From Halorubrum salipaludis (GTDB lineage Archaea; Halobacteriota; Halobacteria; Halobacteriales; Haloferacaceae): a stretch of DNA of 64,000 nucleotides. Below the pieces are notes generated by a model. That model worked only from the letters and a program-made list of their open reading frames with translations. It did not search any database and had not been told where the DNA came from. Shown here in pieces: positions 19,440 through 28,259 of the stretch. Made by a program: the position numbers and the translations under genes. Each line of letters opens with the position of its first letter. Positions within the stretch are counted from its first letter, which is position 1. Location of the stretch: the NCBI RefSeq assembly GCF_002286985.1, contig NZ_NSKC01000004.1, forward strand, positions 1 to 64,000. Reading direction: 5' to 3'.

Positions 19440-20605
19440 TACGGTCGGTCCCGGCAGACGTCGCTCAACACCGCCGTCGCGCGGTCCAGCTCGGAGAGGG
19501 GGAGCCGCTCGTCGGGCGCGTGGTCGAGGTCCGAGTTCCCGGGGCCGTAGGTGACCATCGGGCAGTCCCACGCGGCCGCGAACAGGTTCATGTCGCTCGT
19601 CCCGGTCTTGCGCAGCAGGCGCACGTCGCCGCCGGCGCCGCGGATCGCGACGCGGAACGCCCGCGCCAGCTCCGTCCGCGGGCTCTCCATCACCGGCGGG
19701 ATCGGCTCCTTCCAGTGGACCGAGCCGGTCGACAGCTCCGTCTCCGCCAGCTCGTGGATCTCGTCGACCGTCCGGTTCGGGGGGACGCGCAGCTGCACGT
19801 CCATCGTCGCCTCGACCGCGAGCCCGTCGTCGGTGAGCCCGCCGTCGACCGAGACGGGCTTCGTCGTCACCTGCTCGAAGACGGGCGTGTCCGCGTCGGC
19901 GGGCTCGAACGTCTCCTCGACGCCGTGCCACCAGTCGATCGCGTGCTGGATCGCGTTCGGCTCGGGCCGCGAGGTGTGGCCGGACTCGCTCGTGTTCACG
20001 TACGTCCCCGCGAGGAACCCGCGGTAGCCGAGGGTGACGCCGTCCCAGCCGGAGGGCTCGCCGTTCACCACGGCCTCGGGCGCGTCGCGGTCTTCGACGA
20101 GGTGGCGGGCCCCCCGCGAGTTCGTCTCCTCGCCGGCGACGCCGACGAACGAGACGCCCGTCTTCACCGCCGCGACCGCCATCGCGACGAGGGGACCCGT
20201 GGCGTCCACGGTCCCGCGCCCCCAGAGCACGGGCTCGCCCGGTTCGCCGACCTCGTCGTCCTCGGCGGCCGGCTTCACCTCGACCGGGATGTCGCCCGGG
20301 ACGGTGTCGACGTGCGAGGTCAACAGGACGGCGTCGCTGGCGGGCGCGCGGACGTTGCCGACCTCGTCGATCCACGCCTCCCGCCCGTTCGCCTCGAAGA
20401 AGTCGACGAGGCGCTTCGCCGCCTGCTCCTCCTCGCCCGAGGGCGAGGGGATGGAGACCATGTCGTACAGCAGCTTCCGGGCCGGCGTGTCGCAGGCCTC
20501 GGGGTAGCCGCCGCCCGCGACCACGTCGGTCCCGGCCGACGAGGAGTCGGCGGCGGTGGACTCGGTCGCCGCGTCCTCCGATTCCCGCTCCTTCCCGGTC
20601 GACAT
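19439..20605 (-). CDS. argE: [LysW]-ornithine hydrolase (ArgE/LysK family)
   Basis: Releases ornithine from the LysW/ArgW carrier protein (M20 metallopeptidase family), the last carrier-bound step. The 388-residue protein starts MSTGKERESED with an acidic Ser/Thr-rich tail of about 40 residues. The metal ligands appear in LLTSHVDTVPGD (His, Asp) and VGVAGEETNSRG (Glu-Glu), with further ligands in the C-terminal half. Its ATG overlaps the argD stop by one base (TGATG), so translation is probably coupled. It is the last gene of the lysW-led operon. Use of ornithine rather than lysine is inferred from the arg context. Confidence 0.9.
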   Translation of the reverse strand: MSTGKERESEDAATESTAADSSSAGTDVVAGGGYPEACDTPARKLLYDMVSIPSPSGEEEQAAKRLVDFFEANGREAWIDEVGNVRAPASDAVLLTSHVDTVPGDIPVEVKPAAEDDEVGEPGEPVLWGRGTVDATGPLVAMAVAAVKTGVSFVGVAGEETNSRGARHLVEDRDAPEAVVNGEPSGWDGVTLGYRGFLAGTYVNTSESGHTSRPEPNAIQHAIDWWHGVEETFEPADADTPVFEQVTTKPVSVDGGLTDDGLAVEATMDVQLRVPPNRTVDEIHELAETELSTGSVHWKEPIPPVMESPRTELARAFRVAIRGAGGDVRLLRKTGTSDMNLFAAAWDCPMVTYGPGNSDLDHAPDERLPLSELDRATAVLSDVCRDRP

Positions 20606-21732
20606 CACCCGATCACCTCCGCGAGCGCATCGACCACGGCGTCGGCGTGCTCGCGCTCGATCGTCAGCGGCGGGAGCAGGCGCAACACGGTCCGGCCAGC
20701 CGGCAGCGCGAGCACCTGGTGTTCGATCGCCAGGTCGCGGAGCAGGCGGTTCGAACCACGCTTCACCTCGATGCCGATCATCAGGCCGTCGCCGCGCACC
20801 TCGCGGACGTCGTCGCCGAGGCGTTCCTCGATCTGTCCGCGGAGGTACGCGCCCGTCTCGGCGGCGTGTGCCGGGAGGTTCTCGCGCTCGATCACGTCGA
20901 GGGTGGCCCCGGCGGCCGCGGAGACGACGGGCCCGCCGGAGAACGTCGAGCCGTGGTTGCCGGCGTCGTCGGCGATCCAGTCGCGACACAGCGTCGCGCC
21001 GATCGGGAGCCCGCTCGCGAGCCCCTTCGCGGTCGTGAGCACGTCGGGCACCACGCCGTGGCGCTCGGCCGCCCAGAGCGTTCCGGTGCGGCCGAGCCCG
21101 GTCTGTATCTCGTCTAAGACCATCGCGGCCCCCGCCTCCTCGGTCGCCTCGCGGACCGCTTCGAGGTACGCGGTGGCGGCGGGGTTGATCCCGCCCTCGC
21201 CCTGCAGGGGCTCTAAGATTACCGCGGCGGTCTCGTCGTCGACCGCCTCGCGCATCGCCTCGGCGTCGCCGTAGTCGACGAACTCGACGCCGCCGGCGAG
21301 CGGCTCGAACCCCTGCTTGTACTTCTGCTTCCAAGTGGCGGCGAGCGCGCCCATCGTCCGGCCGTGGAACCCCTGCGTCGTCGCGACGATCTTCTCGCGA
21401 CCGGTCGCGTGGCGCGCGAACTTCAGGGCGGCCTCGTTGGCCTCCGTGCCGGAGTTACAGAGCCAGACGTTGTCCACGTCGCCCGGGCCGGCCGCGGAGA
21501 GCTGCTCGTACAGCCCCGTCCGCGCCGCGTTCGGGTAGGACGCCTGCACGTACATGAGCTCCTCCAGCTGGCTCGTCGCGGCGTCGACGACCTCGGGGTG
21601 ACAGTGGCCGACCGGCGTGCAGGCGTAGCTCGCGCCGAAGTCGAGGTACTCGGTCCCGTTCGTGTCGGTGAGGTGGACGCCGTCGCCGGAGGCGATCTCG
21701 ATCGGCTTCTCGGAGAAGACGAAGCCACTCAT
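20605..21732 (-). CDS. argD: [LysW]-glutamate semialdehyde aminotransferase (ArgD/LysJ family)
   Basis: PLP-dependent class III aminotransferase making carrier-bound ornithine with glutamate as amino donor. The 375-residue protein contains the cofactor motifs CNSGTEANEAALKFAR and VLDEIQTGLGRTG, with the PLP lysine at 236 in TTAKGLASG. Length is short and typical of the acetylornithine/LysJ group. It overlaps argB by four bases upstream and argE by one base downstream, which shows tight operon packing. Confidence 0.93.
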   Translation of the reverse strand: MSGFVFSEKPIEIASGDGVHLTDTNGTEYLDFGASYACTPVGHCHPEVVDAATSQLEELMYVQASYPNAARTGLYEQLSAAGPGDVDNVWLCNSGTEANEAALKFARHATGREKIVATTQGFHGRTMGALAATWKQKYKQGFEPLAGGVEFVDYGDAEAMREAVDDETAAVILEPLQGEGGINPAATAYLEAVREATEEAGAAMVLDEIQTGLGRTGTLWAAERHGVVPDVLTTAKGLASGLPIGATLCRDWIADDAGNHGSTFSGGPVVSAAAGATLDVIERENLPAHAAETGAYLRGQIEERLGDDVREVRGDGLMIGIEVKRGSNRLLRDLAIEHQVLALPAGRTVLRLLPPLTIEREHADAVVDALAEVIG

Positions 21733-22688
21733 GCGGTCTCGCCCTCCGTTTCGGCCTGTTCCGCATCGTCACCGTCCGCGTCGCCGAGCACCGACCGCTC
21801 GATCGCCGTCCCCGCGCCGCCGAGCGCGGCGACGATCGGGTCGCGGACGTTGGCGTCCGCCACGATCACGCGCCCGGATCCGCCCGAGAGCGCCTCCTTC
21901 GCGGCCATCACCTTCTTGCCCATGAACCCCTCGGCGGCGTCCTCGACCGCGTCGAGCTCGTCGGGCGTCGCCGCCGACTCGATCAGCGTGTCGGGGTCGT
22001 CCGGGTCCGCGTACACGCCGGCCACGTCGGTCAGGAGGACGAGGTCGGCACCGAGCGCACCGGCGACCGCGGCGGCCGCACGGTCAGCGTCGGTGTTGAC
22101 GGGCGTGACGCCGCCGTCGCCCTCTCTGCCTTCCATGGGGGGCGAGACGACGGGGGTGTAGCCGTCGGCGAGGAGGCCGGAGAGGAGGTCGGCGTTGACC
22201 GACTCGATCCGCCCCGAGTGCTCGCCGCGGCGGATCTTCTTCTTGCCGCCCTCGATCACCCGGACCGCGGACTTGCGGGGCCCCGAGAGGAGCCCGCCGT
22301 CGACGCCGGAGAGGCCGACCGCGTCGACGCCGGCCTCGCGGAACAGCGCCGTCAACTCGGTGTTGAGCTTGCCGGCCATCGCCATCGTGAACGCCTCCAT
22401 CGTCTCCGCGTCGGTGAACCGACCCGTGACGCCGGAGGCGGACTCGACGTACTCGGGCTCCATGCCGAGCCGCTCGATGGTCTCGTCGACGACGGTGGAG
22501 CCGCCGTGGACGACGACGACCCGCCGCCCGTTGGCGGCGAGGTGGGCCACGTCGCCGACCGCGCCGGCCGGGTCGACCGCCTTCGCGCCGCCGATCTTGA
22601 CGACGATGGGCGGCTCGTCCGCGGGGTCCGTCGCGGCGTCCGCCGCGGCCGCCGCGGCGCCGTCGCCGCCGGTGTCGAACCCCGTCAC
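21729..22688 (-). CDS. argB: [LysW]-glutamate kinase (ArgB/LysZ family)
   Basis: Phosphorylates the side-chain carboxylate of the carrier-bound glutamate (amino acid kinase family). From a GTG start (TGFDTGGDGAAAAA) the protein has 319 residues. The ATP/substrate motif VVKIGGAKAVDPAG is near residue 28, followed by VVVHGGSTVVDETIERLGM. VSPPMEGREGDGGVTPVNTDADRAAAA (read in parts) and a C-terminal GGSGRVIVAD are also visible. The reading frame runs on upstream inside argC, but only this GTG, overlapping the argC stop by four bases, gives the right N-terminus. The Ala-rich N-terminal tail is an unremarkable halophile extension. Confidence 0.92.
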   Translation of the reverse strand: MTGFDTGGDGAAAAAADAATDPADEPPIVVKIGGAKAVDPAGAVGDVAHLAANGRRVVVVHGGSTVVDETIERLGMEPEYVESASGVTGRFTDAETMEAFTMAMAGKLNTELTALFREAGVDAVGLSGVDGGLLSGPRKSAVRVIEGGKKKIRRGEHSGRIESVNADLLSGLLADGYTPVVSPPMEGREGDGGVTPVNTDADRAAAAVAGALGADLVLLTDVAGVYADPDDPDTLIESAATPDELDAVEDAAEGFMGKKVMAAKEALSGGSGRVIVADANVRDPIVAALGGAGTAIERSVLGDADGDDAEQAETEGETA

Positions 22689-23773
22689 GGCGATCCCACG
22701 GGGTGGAGCCCCTGGAACTCCAGACCGGCGTCTTCGGGCAGTCCGAGCGCGACGTTCGCCGCGTGGACCGCCTGTCCGGCCGATCCCTTCATCATGTTGT
22801 CTATCGCCGAGAAGACGACGATGCGCCGGTTGCCGGGGTCGAGCTCGAAGCCGACCTCGCCGTGGTTGGTGCCGGCGACCGCCTTCGGCTCGGGGTAGCG
22901 GTAGACGCCGCCCCCGCCGGAGACGATCCGCATGAACGGCTCGTCGGCGTAGGCGCCGCGGTACGCCTGCCACAGGTCCGCCTTCGAGACGGGCTCGTCG
23001 GGGAAGACGTGACAGGTCGCGCTCGCGCCGCGCACCATCTCGACCGCGTGGACGGTGAAGGACACGTCGAGGCCGAGGTACGCGCCGATCTCCGCCTCGT
23101 GGCGGTGGCTCGTGGGCGCGTAGGGGCGCACGACGCCCGACCGCTCCGGGTGCGAGGAGGCCGCGCCGCCGCCGGCGCCGCCCTCCGAGGAGCCCACCTT
23201 CACGTCGACGACGACCTCGCCGGCGTCGGGGCCGAGCGCGCCCGCGTCGACGAGGGGCTTCAGCCCGAGTATCGTCGCGGTCGCGTTGCAGCCGCCGCCG
23301 GCGATCAGGTCGGCGCCGGGCAGGTTCTCGCGGTTGAGTTCGGGGAGCGCGTACTCCGCGCGCTCTAAGTACTCGGGCGACTCGTGGCCGTCGTACCACT
23401 CGTCGTACAGCGCCGCCTCGGGCAGGCGGAAGTCGGCCGAGAGGTCGACGACCGTGTCGGCCGCCTCGAAGTACTCGTCGATCCGCCCCATCGAGACGCC
23501 GTGGGGGGTCGCCGAGAACAGCACGTCGACGGATTCCAAGTCGTCGGGGTCCGAGAAGCGCAAGTCGAGCCCGCGCAGGTTCGGGTGCGACCGACCGACG
23601 GTCATGTTGTCGGCCGACCGCGACGTGGCCTGCACGACCTCGAAGTCGGGATGCCCCGAGAGGATCCGCAGCAGCTCGCCGCCGGTGAAGCCGGTGCCGC
23701 CAACGACGCTGGCGGTGTACGTCTCGCCGGCGTTCACGTCAGCCGCCGAGTCGGTCGCGTCGTCTGCGCTCAT
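22685..23773 (-). CDS. argC: [LysW]-glutamyl-phosphate reductase (ArgC/LysY family)
   Basis: NADPH-dependent reductase of the carrier-bound acyl phosphate to the semialdehyde. The 362-residue protein has the nucleotide-binding start VVGGTGFTGGELLRIL (about 23-38) after an acidic tail. The catalytic Cys162 is in GGGCNATATILG, and the dimer/active-site region KVGSSEGGAGGGAASSHPER (read as two parts) follows. It overlaps argX upstream and argB downstream by four bases each. Assignment to the LysW type rather than the acetylglutamate type rests on the neighbours argX and lysW. Confidence 0.93.
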   Translation of the reverse strand: MSADDATDSAADVNAGETYTASVVGGTGFTGGELLRILSGHPDFEVVQATSRSADNMTVGRSHPNLRGLDLRFSDPDDLESVDVLFSATPHGVSMGRIDEYFEAADTVVDLSADFRLPEAALYDEWYDGHESPEYLERAEYALPELNRENLPGADLIAGGGCNATATILGLKPLVDAGALGPDAGEVVVDVKVGSSEGGAGGGAASSHPERSGVVRPYAPTSHRHEAEIGAYLGLDVSFTVHAVEMVRGASATCHVFPDEPVSKADLWQAYRGAYADEPFMRIVSGGGGVYRYPEPKAVAGTNHGEVGFELDPGNRRIVVFSAIDNMMKGSAGQAVHAANVALGLPEDAGLEFQGLHPVGSP

Positions 23774-24663
23774 GCCGTCGCCTCCGTGGCGTCGTCAGCA
23801 GCCGCCGCGGCCGCCTTCGCCTCCAGCCAGTCGACGACCTTCGCGGGCACGTCGACGTCGGTGGCTGAGTCGAGCGCCTTGAACTCGACCGTGTGGTTCA
23901 CCTCGTGGACGGTGTACTCGCCGGACCCGGTGCCGCCGACCTCCATCAGGTCGACGCCGAGCATGCCGCCGCCGACCGCCTCGGAGGCGCGCTCGACGAG
24001 GTCGAGCGCGCGGTCGTCGAGGTCGAACGACTCCGTCTCGCCGCCCTTCGCGGCGTTCGTGAGCCAGTGGTTCGAAGAGCGGGTCATCGCGGCGACCGGC
24101 TCGCCGTCGACCGCCAGCACGCGGATGTCGCGGCCGGGCTTGTCGACGAACTCCTGGACGTAGAACACCTTGTGCTCGTAGTGGCCCAGCGTCTCCTTGT
24201 GCTCTAAGATCGCCTCCGCGGCGTTGCGCGTGTCGATCTTCGCCATCAGCCGGCCCCACGAGCCGACGACGGGCTTGAGCACGCAGGGGTAGCCGAACTC
24301 CTCGATGGCCTCCATCGCGGTCTCCTTCGTGAACGCGACCTCCGTCGCCGGGGTGGGGATGTCGGCCTCCGCGAGCGCGAGCGAGTTCTTCGCCTTGTCG
24401 GCGCAGACGTCGCCCGTCTCGGGGGCGTTGATCACGGGGACGCCGTAGCTGTCGAGGAACTTGGTCGCGTACAGCGACCGGCTCGTCGACAGACAGCGGT
24501 CGACGACTAAATCGAGGTCGTCGACGTCGGCCGTGGTCGACTCCAGTCCGAACCGCTCCTTGCGGACGTCGATCTTCGTGACCTCGTGGCCACGGTCGCG
24601 GAGCTCGCCGAGCAGCAGCTTCTCGTCTTTCCGGATCCGCGAGTAGAGGATCCCTATTTGCAT
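23770..24663 (-). CDS. argX: glutamate--LysW ligase, ATP-grasp (ArgX/LysX)
   Basis: ATP-grasp ligase that attaches the alpha-amino group of glutamate to the C-terminal Glu of the LysW/ArgW carrier, protecting it during synthesis. The 297-residue protein starts MQIGILYSRIRKDEK. It has the ATP-grasp motifs CVLKPVVGSWGRLMAKI, FYVQEFVDKPGRDIRV and VDLMEV...HEVNHTVEFK. The ATG at 24663 follows the family; a GTG nine bases upstream is the alternative. Haloarchaea usually make lysine by the diaminopimelate route, so a glutamate (arginine) role is more likely than aminoadipate. The sequence alone does not settle specificity. Confidence 0.9.
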   Translation of the reverse strand: MQIGILYSRIRKDEKLLLGELRDRGHEVTKIDVRKERFGLESTTADVDDLDLVVDRCLSTSRSLYATKFLDSYGVPVINAPETGDVCADKAKNSLALAEADIPTPATEVAFTKETAMEAIEEFGYPCVLKPVVGSWGRLMAKIDTRNAAEAILEHKETLGHYEHKVFYVQEFVDKPGRDIRVLAVDGEPVAAMTRSSNHWLTNAAKGGETESFDLDDRALDLVERASEAVGGGMLGVDLMEVGGTGSGEYTVHEVNHTVEFKALDSATDVDVPAKVVDWLEAKAAAAAADDATEATA

Positions 24664-24704
24664 GTCGACCACTCGCGTGTCGCGGTCGTGGCGGTCGTCG
24701 CCAT

Positions 24705-24893
24705 CTACTCGCCCCAGTCCTCCTCGAGTTCGGGAGCCTCTTCGAGCACGACGGGGTCCAGCGAGATGACCTCCAGCTCGGTCCCGGTGACCGGGCTGTC
24801 GATGATCTCGCCGACCTCGACGTCGGCCGGAAGCTCGATCTCTTCGCCCGTGATCGGGTCCTCTGCCAGCACCGGGTCAGTGTCGCTCGTCAT
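24705..24893 (-). CDS. lysW: amino-group carrier protein LysW/ArgW, lacking zinc cysteines
   Basis: A small acidic carrier whose C-terminal glutamate receives the substrate amino acid. The 62-residue protein ends in the diagnostic EDWGE and has the family core EIELPADVEVGEI...GTELEVISLDPVVLE. Typical LysW proteins have two Cys-x2-Cys pairs forming a zinc site; here the matching places read AEDPITG and DSPVTG, and there is no cysteine in the protein. The start ATG at 24893 is supported by AGGAGGT (24897-24903) four bases upstream. It leads the operon, 41 bases before argX. Confidence 0.9.
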   Translation of the reverse strand: MTSDTDPVLAEDPITGEEIELPADVEVGEIIDSPVTGTELEVISLDPVVLEEAPELEEDWGE

Positions 24894-24896
24894 CGT

Positions 24897-24960
24897 ACCT
24901 CCTACTCGACCGTGAACCCGCATAAACCCTTCGAACTTGTAATCTAGTTTACAATAAATA
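24897..24960 (-). promoter_or_regulatory. lysW operon promoter: TATA box, palindrome and ribosome site
   Basis: On the minus strand: TATA-like TTTATT (about 24954-24960), then the palindrome TTGTAATCTAGTTTACAA (24937-24954, six perfect bases each side, centre nearly symmetric), a second TATA-like GGTTTATG (24921-24928), and the Shine-Dalgarno AGGAGGT (24897-24903). The palindrome lies between the first TATA box and the expected start of transcription, so a repressor there would block initiation. Upstream (24961-25172) there is another small inverted repeat, GAAATC...GATTTC, near 25004-25023, but no gene. Confidence 0.55.
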
Positions 24961-25172
24961 GACTACCCGCTAACGGAGCAAAATCGGCCGTACAATCGCC
25001 GTGTGAAATCCGATGTCAGATTTCAGTAGTTAGTGTGTCCCCTCGCGGGGACGGCGGCGTCGTCGGCGGTCGCGGATCGACCGTCGACGGCGCCGGCCGC
25101 GGTCGCGGTCGTCGCGGCCGGCGAAGCCGCCGATCCGCGGCGGTCGTCGGGTCGCGGACGCGCACCGGCGAC

Positions 25173-26645
25173 TCACGCATATGAGTCCACCTCCGCGTCC
25201 AGCAGCGCCGCCGCCGCCGCGAGCGACTCCCGCTCGTCGGCAAGCGCCGCGTGGTCGGCCTCGATCCCCGCCTCGGCGGTCGCGAGCTCGTCGGCGACCG
25301 CCTCGGGGGCGGGCCCGCCGGCGGAGTCGCGGCTCGCGACGCTGGCTGCGGGGTCGAGCGCAGACTCCACGTCCTCGCGGCTCACGTGCGCCGAGAGGGG
25401 CTCGCCCGTCACCTTTCGAGTGGCCTCGTCAACTTTTGCGGCCGCGGCCGCCGGCGAGTCGGCGTCGGAGACGGTCTCGGCGGCGGTCGCGACGATCTCG
25501 TGGGCGGTGCGGAAGGGCATTCCGCCCATCGCGAGCAGGTCGGCGACGCCCGTCGCCGTCGAGAATTCCTCGCCCGCGGCGTCCGCGAGCGCGGCCTCGT
25601 TCCAGTCGGCGGTCGCGACCGCGCCCGCGGCGACCGCGGTCGCCTCGCGCACGTCGTCGGCGATCTCGAACACGCCCGCGTGGGCGCGCTGGAGGTCACG
25701 GTTGTAGGCGCGGGGGAGCCCCTTCAGCAGGCTCAGGGTGCCGGTCGCCTCGCCGATCGCGTCGCCGGCGACGCCGCGGGTCAGCTCCAGCGTGTCGGGG
25801 TTCTTCTTCTGGGGCATGATCGAGGAGGTCGAGGAGTAGGCGTCCGACAGCTCCACGAACCCCTTGTTCGAGAAGAGGATAAGATCCTCCGCGAGCCCCG
25901 ACAGCGTCGTCGCGAGCGTCGCGCACGCGGTCGACCCCTCCGCGAGGAAGTCGCGCGCGGACGCCGCGTCCGTCGAGTTCCGGACCGTCCCGTCGAACCC
26001 GAGCAGCTCCGCGGTGCGGTCGCGGTCGATATCGAAGGGCGTCCCCGCGAACGCCGCGGCGCCCAGCGGCGACCGATTGACCCGGTCGTACGCGTCGAGC
26101 AGGCGCTCGGTGTCGCGGGCGACCCCGCCCTCGTAGGAGAGCAGGTAGTGCGCGACCGTCGTCGGCTGGGCCGGCTGGAGGTGCGTGTAGCCGGGCATCG
26201 CGGTCTCGGTGTGCTCGCTCGCGACCTCGACGAGCGCCTCGCGGAGCGTTAGCGTGGCCTCGGCGGCCGCGAGCAGGTCCTCGCGCAGGCGGTACCGGAT
26301 GCAGGTCGCCACCTCGTCGTTGCGCGAGCGGGCGGTGTGCATCCGGCCGCCGTCCGGGCCGATCCGATCGATGACCGCCGTCTCGATCGCCTCGTGAACG
26401 TCCTCGCCGTCTGGCAGGTCGCCGTGGCCGGCCGCCTCCACGTCGTCGAGGGCGGCGAGGATCTCGCCGGCGACCGCGCTGTCGACGATCCCCTGCTCGG
26501 CGAGCATCACCGTGTGCGCGCGGTCGACCGCGAGGTCGGCCTCGAAGATCGCCGCGTCGGCGGCGAGGCTCGACAGGAACCCGCGGGCGGGGCCGCCGCT
26601 GAAGCGGTCGCGGCGGACGGCCGTGCCGGGGTCGTCGTCGGTCAT
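25173..26645 (-). CDS. argH: argininosuccinate lyase
   Basis: Cleaves argininosuccinate to arginine and fumarate, the last step of arginine synthesis. The 490-residue protein carries the fumarase/aspartase-superfamily signature SSIMPQKKNPDTLELTRG (read as two parts), with the catalytic-loop serine just before it. HTARSRNDEVAT, TAMPGYTHLQPAQPTT and the substrate region SPLGAAAFAGTPFDID are also visible. The C-terminal 60 residues are Ala/Glu-rich. Its ATG directly abuts the argG stop codon with no gap, so the two are surely co-transcribed. Confidence 0.96.
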   Translation of the reverse strand: MTDDDPGTAVRRDRFSGGPARGFLSSLAADAAIFEADLAVDRAHTVMLAEQGIVDSAVAGEILAALDDVEAAGHGDLPDGEDVHEAIETAVIDRIGPDGGRMHTARSRNDEVATCIRYRLREDLLAAAEATLTLREALVEVASEHTETAMPGYTHLQPAQPTTVAHYLLSYEGGVARDTERLLDAYDRVNRSPLGAAAFAGTPFDIDRDRTAELLGFDGTVRNSTDAASARDFLAEGSTACATLATTLSGLAEDLILFSNKGFVELSDAYSSTSSIMPQKKNPDTLELTRGVAGDAIGEATGTLSLLKGLPRAYNRDLQRAHAGVFEIADDVREATAVAAGAVATADWNEAALADAAGEEFSTATGVADLLAMGGMPFRTAHEIVATAAETVSDADSPAAAAAKVDEATRKVTGEPLSAHVSREDVESALDPAASVASRDSAGGPAPEAVADELATAEAGIEADHAALADERESLAAAAALLDAEVDSYA

Positions 26646-27875
26646 TTATTCGGACTCGTCGTCGATTCCGCTCCCGTCCGTCGCGAGCTCAGGCTTCGAG
26701 ACGTTCGCCTTCACGTCGTTGGCGAGACGCTCCTGGAGCCCGTGGTACTTCGCGACGCCCGTGGCGTCCTCCTGGGCGATGCCGGCCACGTCCTCGGTGT
26801 TGAACGAGGCCATCTCCTCGGAGTAGACGGCGTACTCGGAGTCGCGGGCGACGACGCGGCAGTTGCCGCCGGAGACCTTCACCGTCGCGGTGCCGGTCAC
26901 CACGTCCTGCGTCTCGTCGACGAACGCGTTCAGCGCGTCGACGACCGGCGCGAACACGAGCCCCTGGTACGCCTTCTCAGACCACTCCTGCTCGATCCCC
27001 TTCTTGAAGGAGCGCTCGTTCTTCGTCAGGACGAGGTCCTCGAGCGCCTGGTGGGCCGTCAGCAGGACGGTCGCGGCCGGGTGCTCGTAGTTCTCGCGCA
27101 CCTTCAGCCCGAGCATGCGGTCCTCCATCACGTCGGTGCGGCCGATCCCGTAGCCCCCGGCGTACTCGTTGAGGTGCTGGATGAGCGAGACGGGGTCCAT
27201 CTCCTCGCCGTCGACGGCGACCGGGACGCCCTCCTCGAAGGCGACCTCGATGGTCGTCTCGCCTTCCGGCTCCGCGGTCCACTCGTAGATGTCCTCCGGC
27301 GGCTCGTAGTTCGGGTCCTCCAGCTTCCCGCCCTCGACCGCGCGCGACCAGATGTTCTCGTCGATGGACCAGACGCCGCCGTCGCCGGCCTCGACGGGCA
27401 GGTCCTTCTCGGCCGCGTAGTCGATCTCCCACTCGCGGGTGAGCCCGAGCTCGCGCACGGGGGCGATCACTTCCAGATCGGAGCCGCGCCAGACGGCCTC
27501 GAACCGGAGCTGGTCGTTCCCCTTCCCGGTGCAGCCGTGCGCGATGGCGTCACAGCCCTGCTCCTCGGCGACGCCGAGGATCGCCTCGGCGATGACGGGG
27601 CGCGCGAGGGCGGTGCCGAGCGGGTAGCCCTGATACGTCGCGTTCGCCTTCACCGCGTCGTAACAGAGGTCCGCGAACTCCTCTTTGGCGTCGACGACGT
27701 GGATGTCGAGCCCGAGCGCCTCCGCGGTCTCCTCCGCCTCGTCGAACTCCTCGGTCGGCTGCCCGACGTCGACGTTGACGCCGATGACCTCGTCGTAGCC
27801 GTACTCCTCTTTCAACAGCGGCACGCAGACTGTCGTGTCGAGTCCCCCACTGAACGCGAGTGCAACGGTTGCCAT
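26646..27875 (-). CDS. argG: argininosuccinate synthase
   Basis: ATP-dependent joining of citrulline and aspartate. The 409-residue protein starts MATVALAFSGGLDTTVCV, with the PP-loop SGGLDTT at residues 9-15. The citrulline/aspartate-site motifs include AHGCTGKGNDQLRFE, and a long C-terminal synthetase domain follows. The frame is open 12 codons further upstream, but the chosen ATG gives the family N-terminus. It is first of the argGH pair, and its promoter must lie in the 384-base gap above it. ArgF and CarA, which supply its substrate, are encoded in the same window. Confidence 0.96.
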   Translation of the reverse strand: MATVALAFSGGLDTTVCVPLLKEEYGYDEVIGVNVDVGQPTEEFDEAEETAEALGLDIHVVDAKEEFADLCYDAVKANATYQGYPLGTALARPVIAEAILGVAEEQGCDAIAHGCTGKGNDQLRFEAVWRGSDLEVIAPVRELGLTREWEIDYAAEKDLPVEAGDGGVWSIDENIWSRAVEGGKLEDPNYEPPEDIYEWTAEPEGETTIEVAFEEGVPVAVDGEEMDPVSLIQHLNEYAGGYGIGRTDVMEDRMLGLKVRENYEHPAATVLLTAHQALEDLVLTKNERSFKKGIEQEWSEKAYQGLVFAPVVDALNAFVDETQDVVTGTATVKVSGGNCRVVARDSEYAVYSEEMASFNTEDVAGIAQEDATGVAKYHGLQERLANDVKANVSKPELATDGSGIDDESE

Positions 27876-28010
27876 TACCGGAGTAGAATGGACTCTAACC
27901 CTTAAATTCACCGGTTTAGATCCTGTAAGTAAGTGGCGGCGGCGACGCTATTCGACGACGTAGCTGTCACTCTCCGGAACGGTACGGCGCGAACGCGACG
28001 AGGGAGGAAA

Positions 28011-28171
28011 TTACTGGCCCGAAGGGGCCGGTCGTCGCGCCGCGCCGGAAGCCGGTCGCGGCGGTCGGACGCCTCGTCGCGGTCGCGGGGCTCGTCGGCC
28101 TCGGATGAGGGCGGCGTCGAGACGAGCCTCCGCGGTCATCACGTGTACCTACCCAAGTTTCCGTATAAAAA
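28011..28171 (-). other. candidate short transcript or 42-codon ORF upstream of argG
   Basis: Most of the 384-base gap between argG and hemL is explained only by this. TATA box TTTTTATA (28164-28171, minus strand) is followed 22-25 bases later by GTG-ATG (28142 and 28139). A 42-codon open frame ends in TAA at 28011, inside a hairpin GGCCC-CTTC-GGGCC (28016-28029) followed by TAATTTCC. The peptide would be Arg/Pro/Ala-rich with no known domain. The promoter and hairpin suggest a real short RNA of about 125 bases; whether it codes is unclear. The RNA start GTGATGA also matches a C-box, but no CTGA D-box follows. The rest of the gap shows nothing. Confidence 0.25.
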
Positions 28172-28259
28172 GATTCCGCACCTGACGGGCGATCGCAACG
28201 TTTGCCGCCCGAAAACGTCGGTCACGGCGCTTTCCGACTTTCCTACACGCCGCCGGCGC

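Noticed and set aside
28130-28145. C/D-box guide RNA starting at GTGATGA
   Set aside because: A C-box match exists, but I find no CTGA D-box at a suitable distance; kept only as a generic short transcript candidate.
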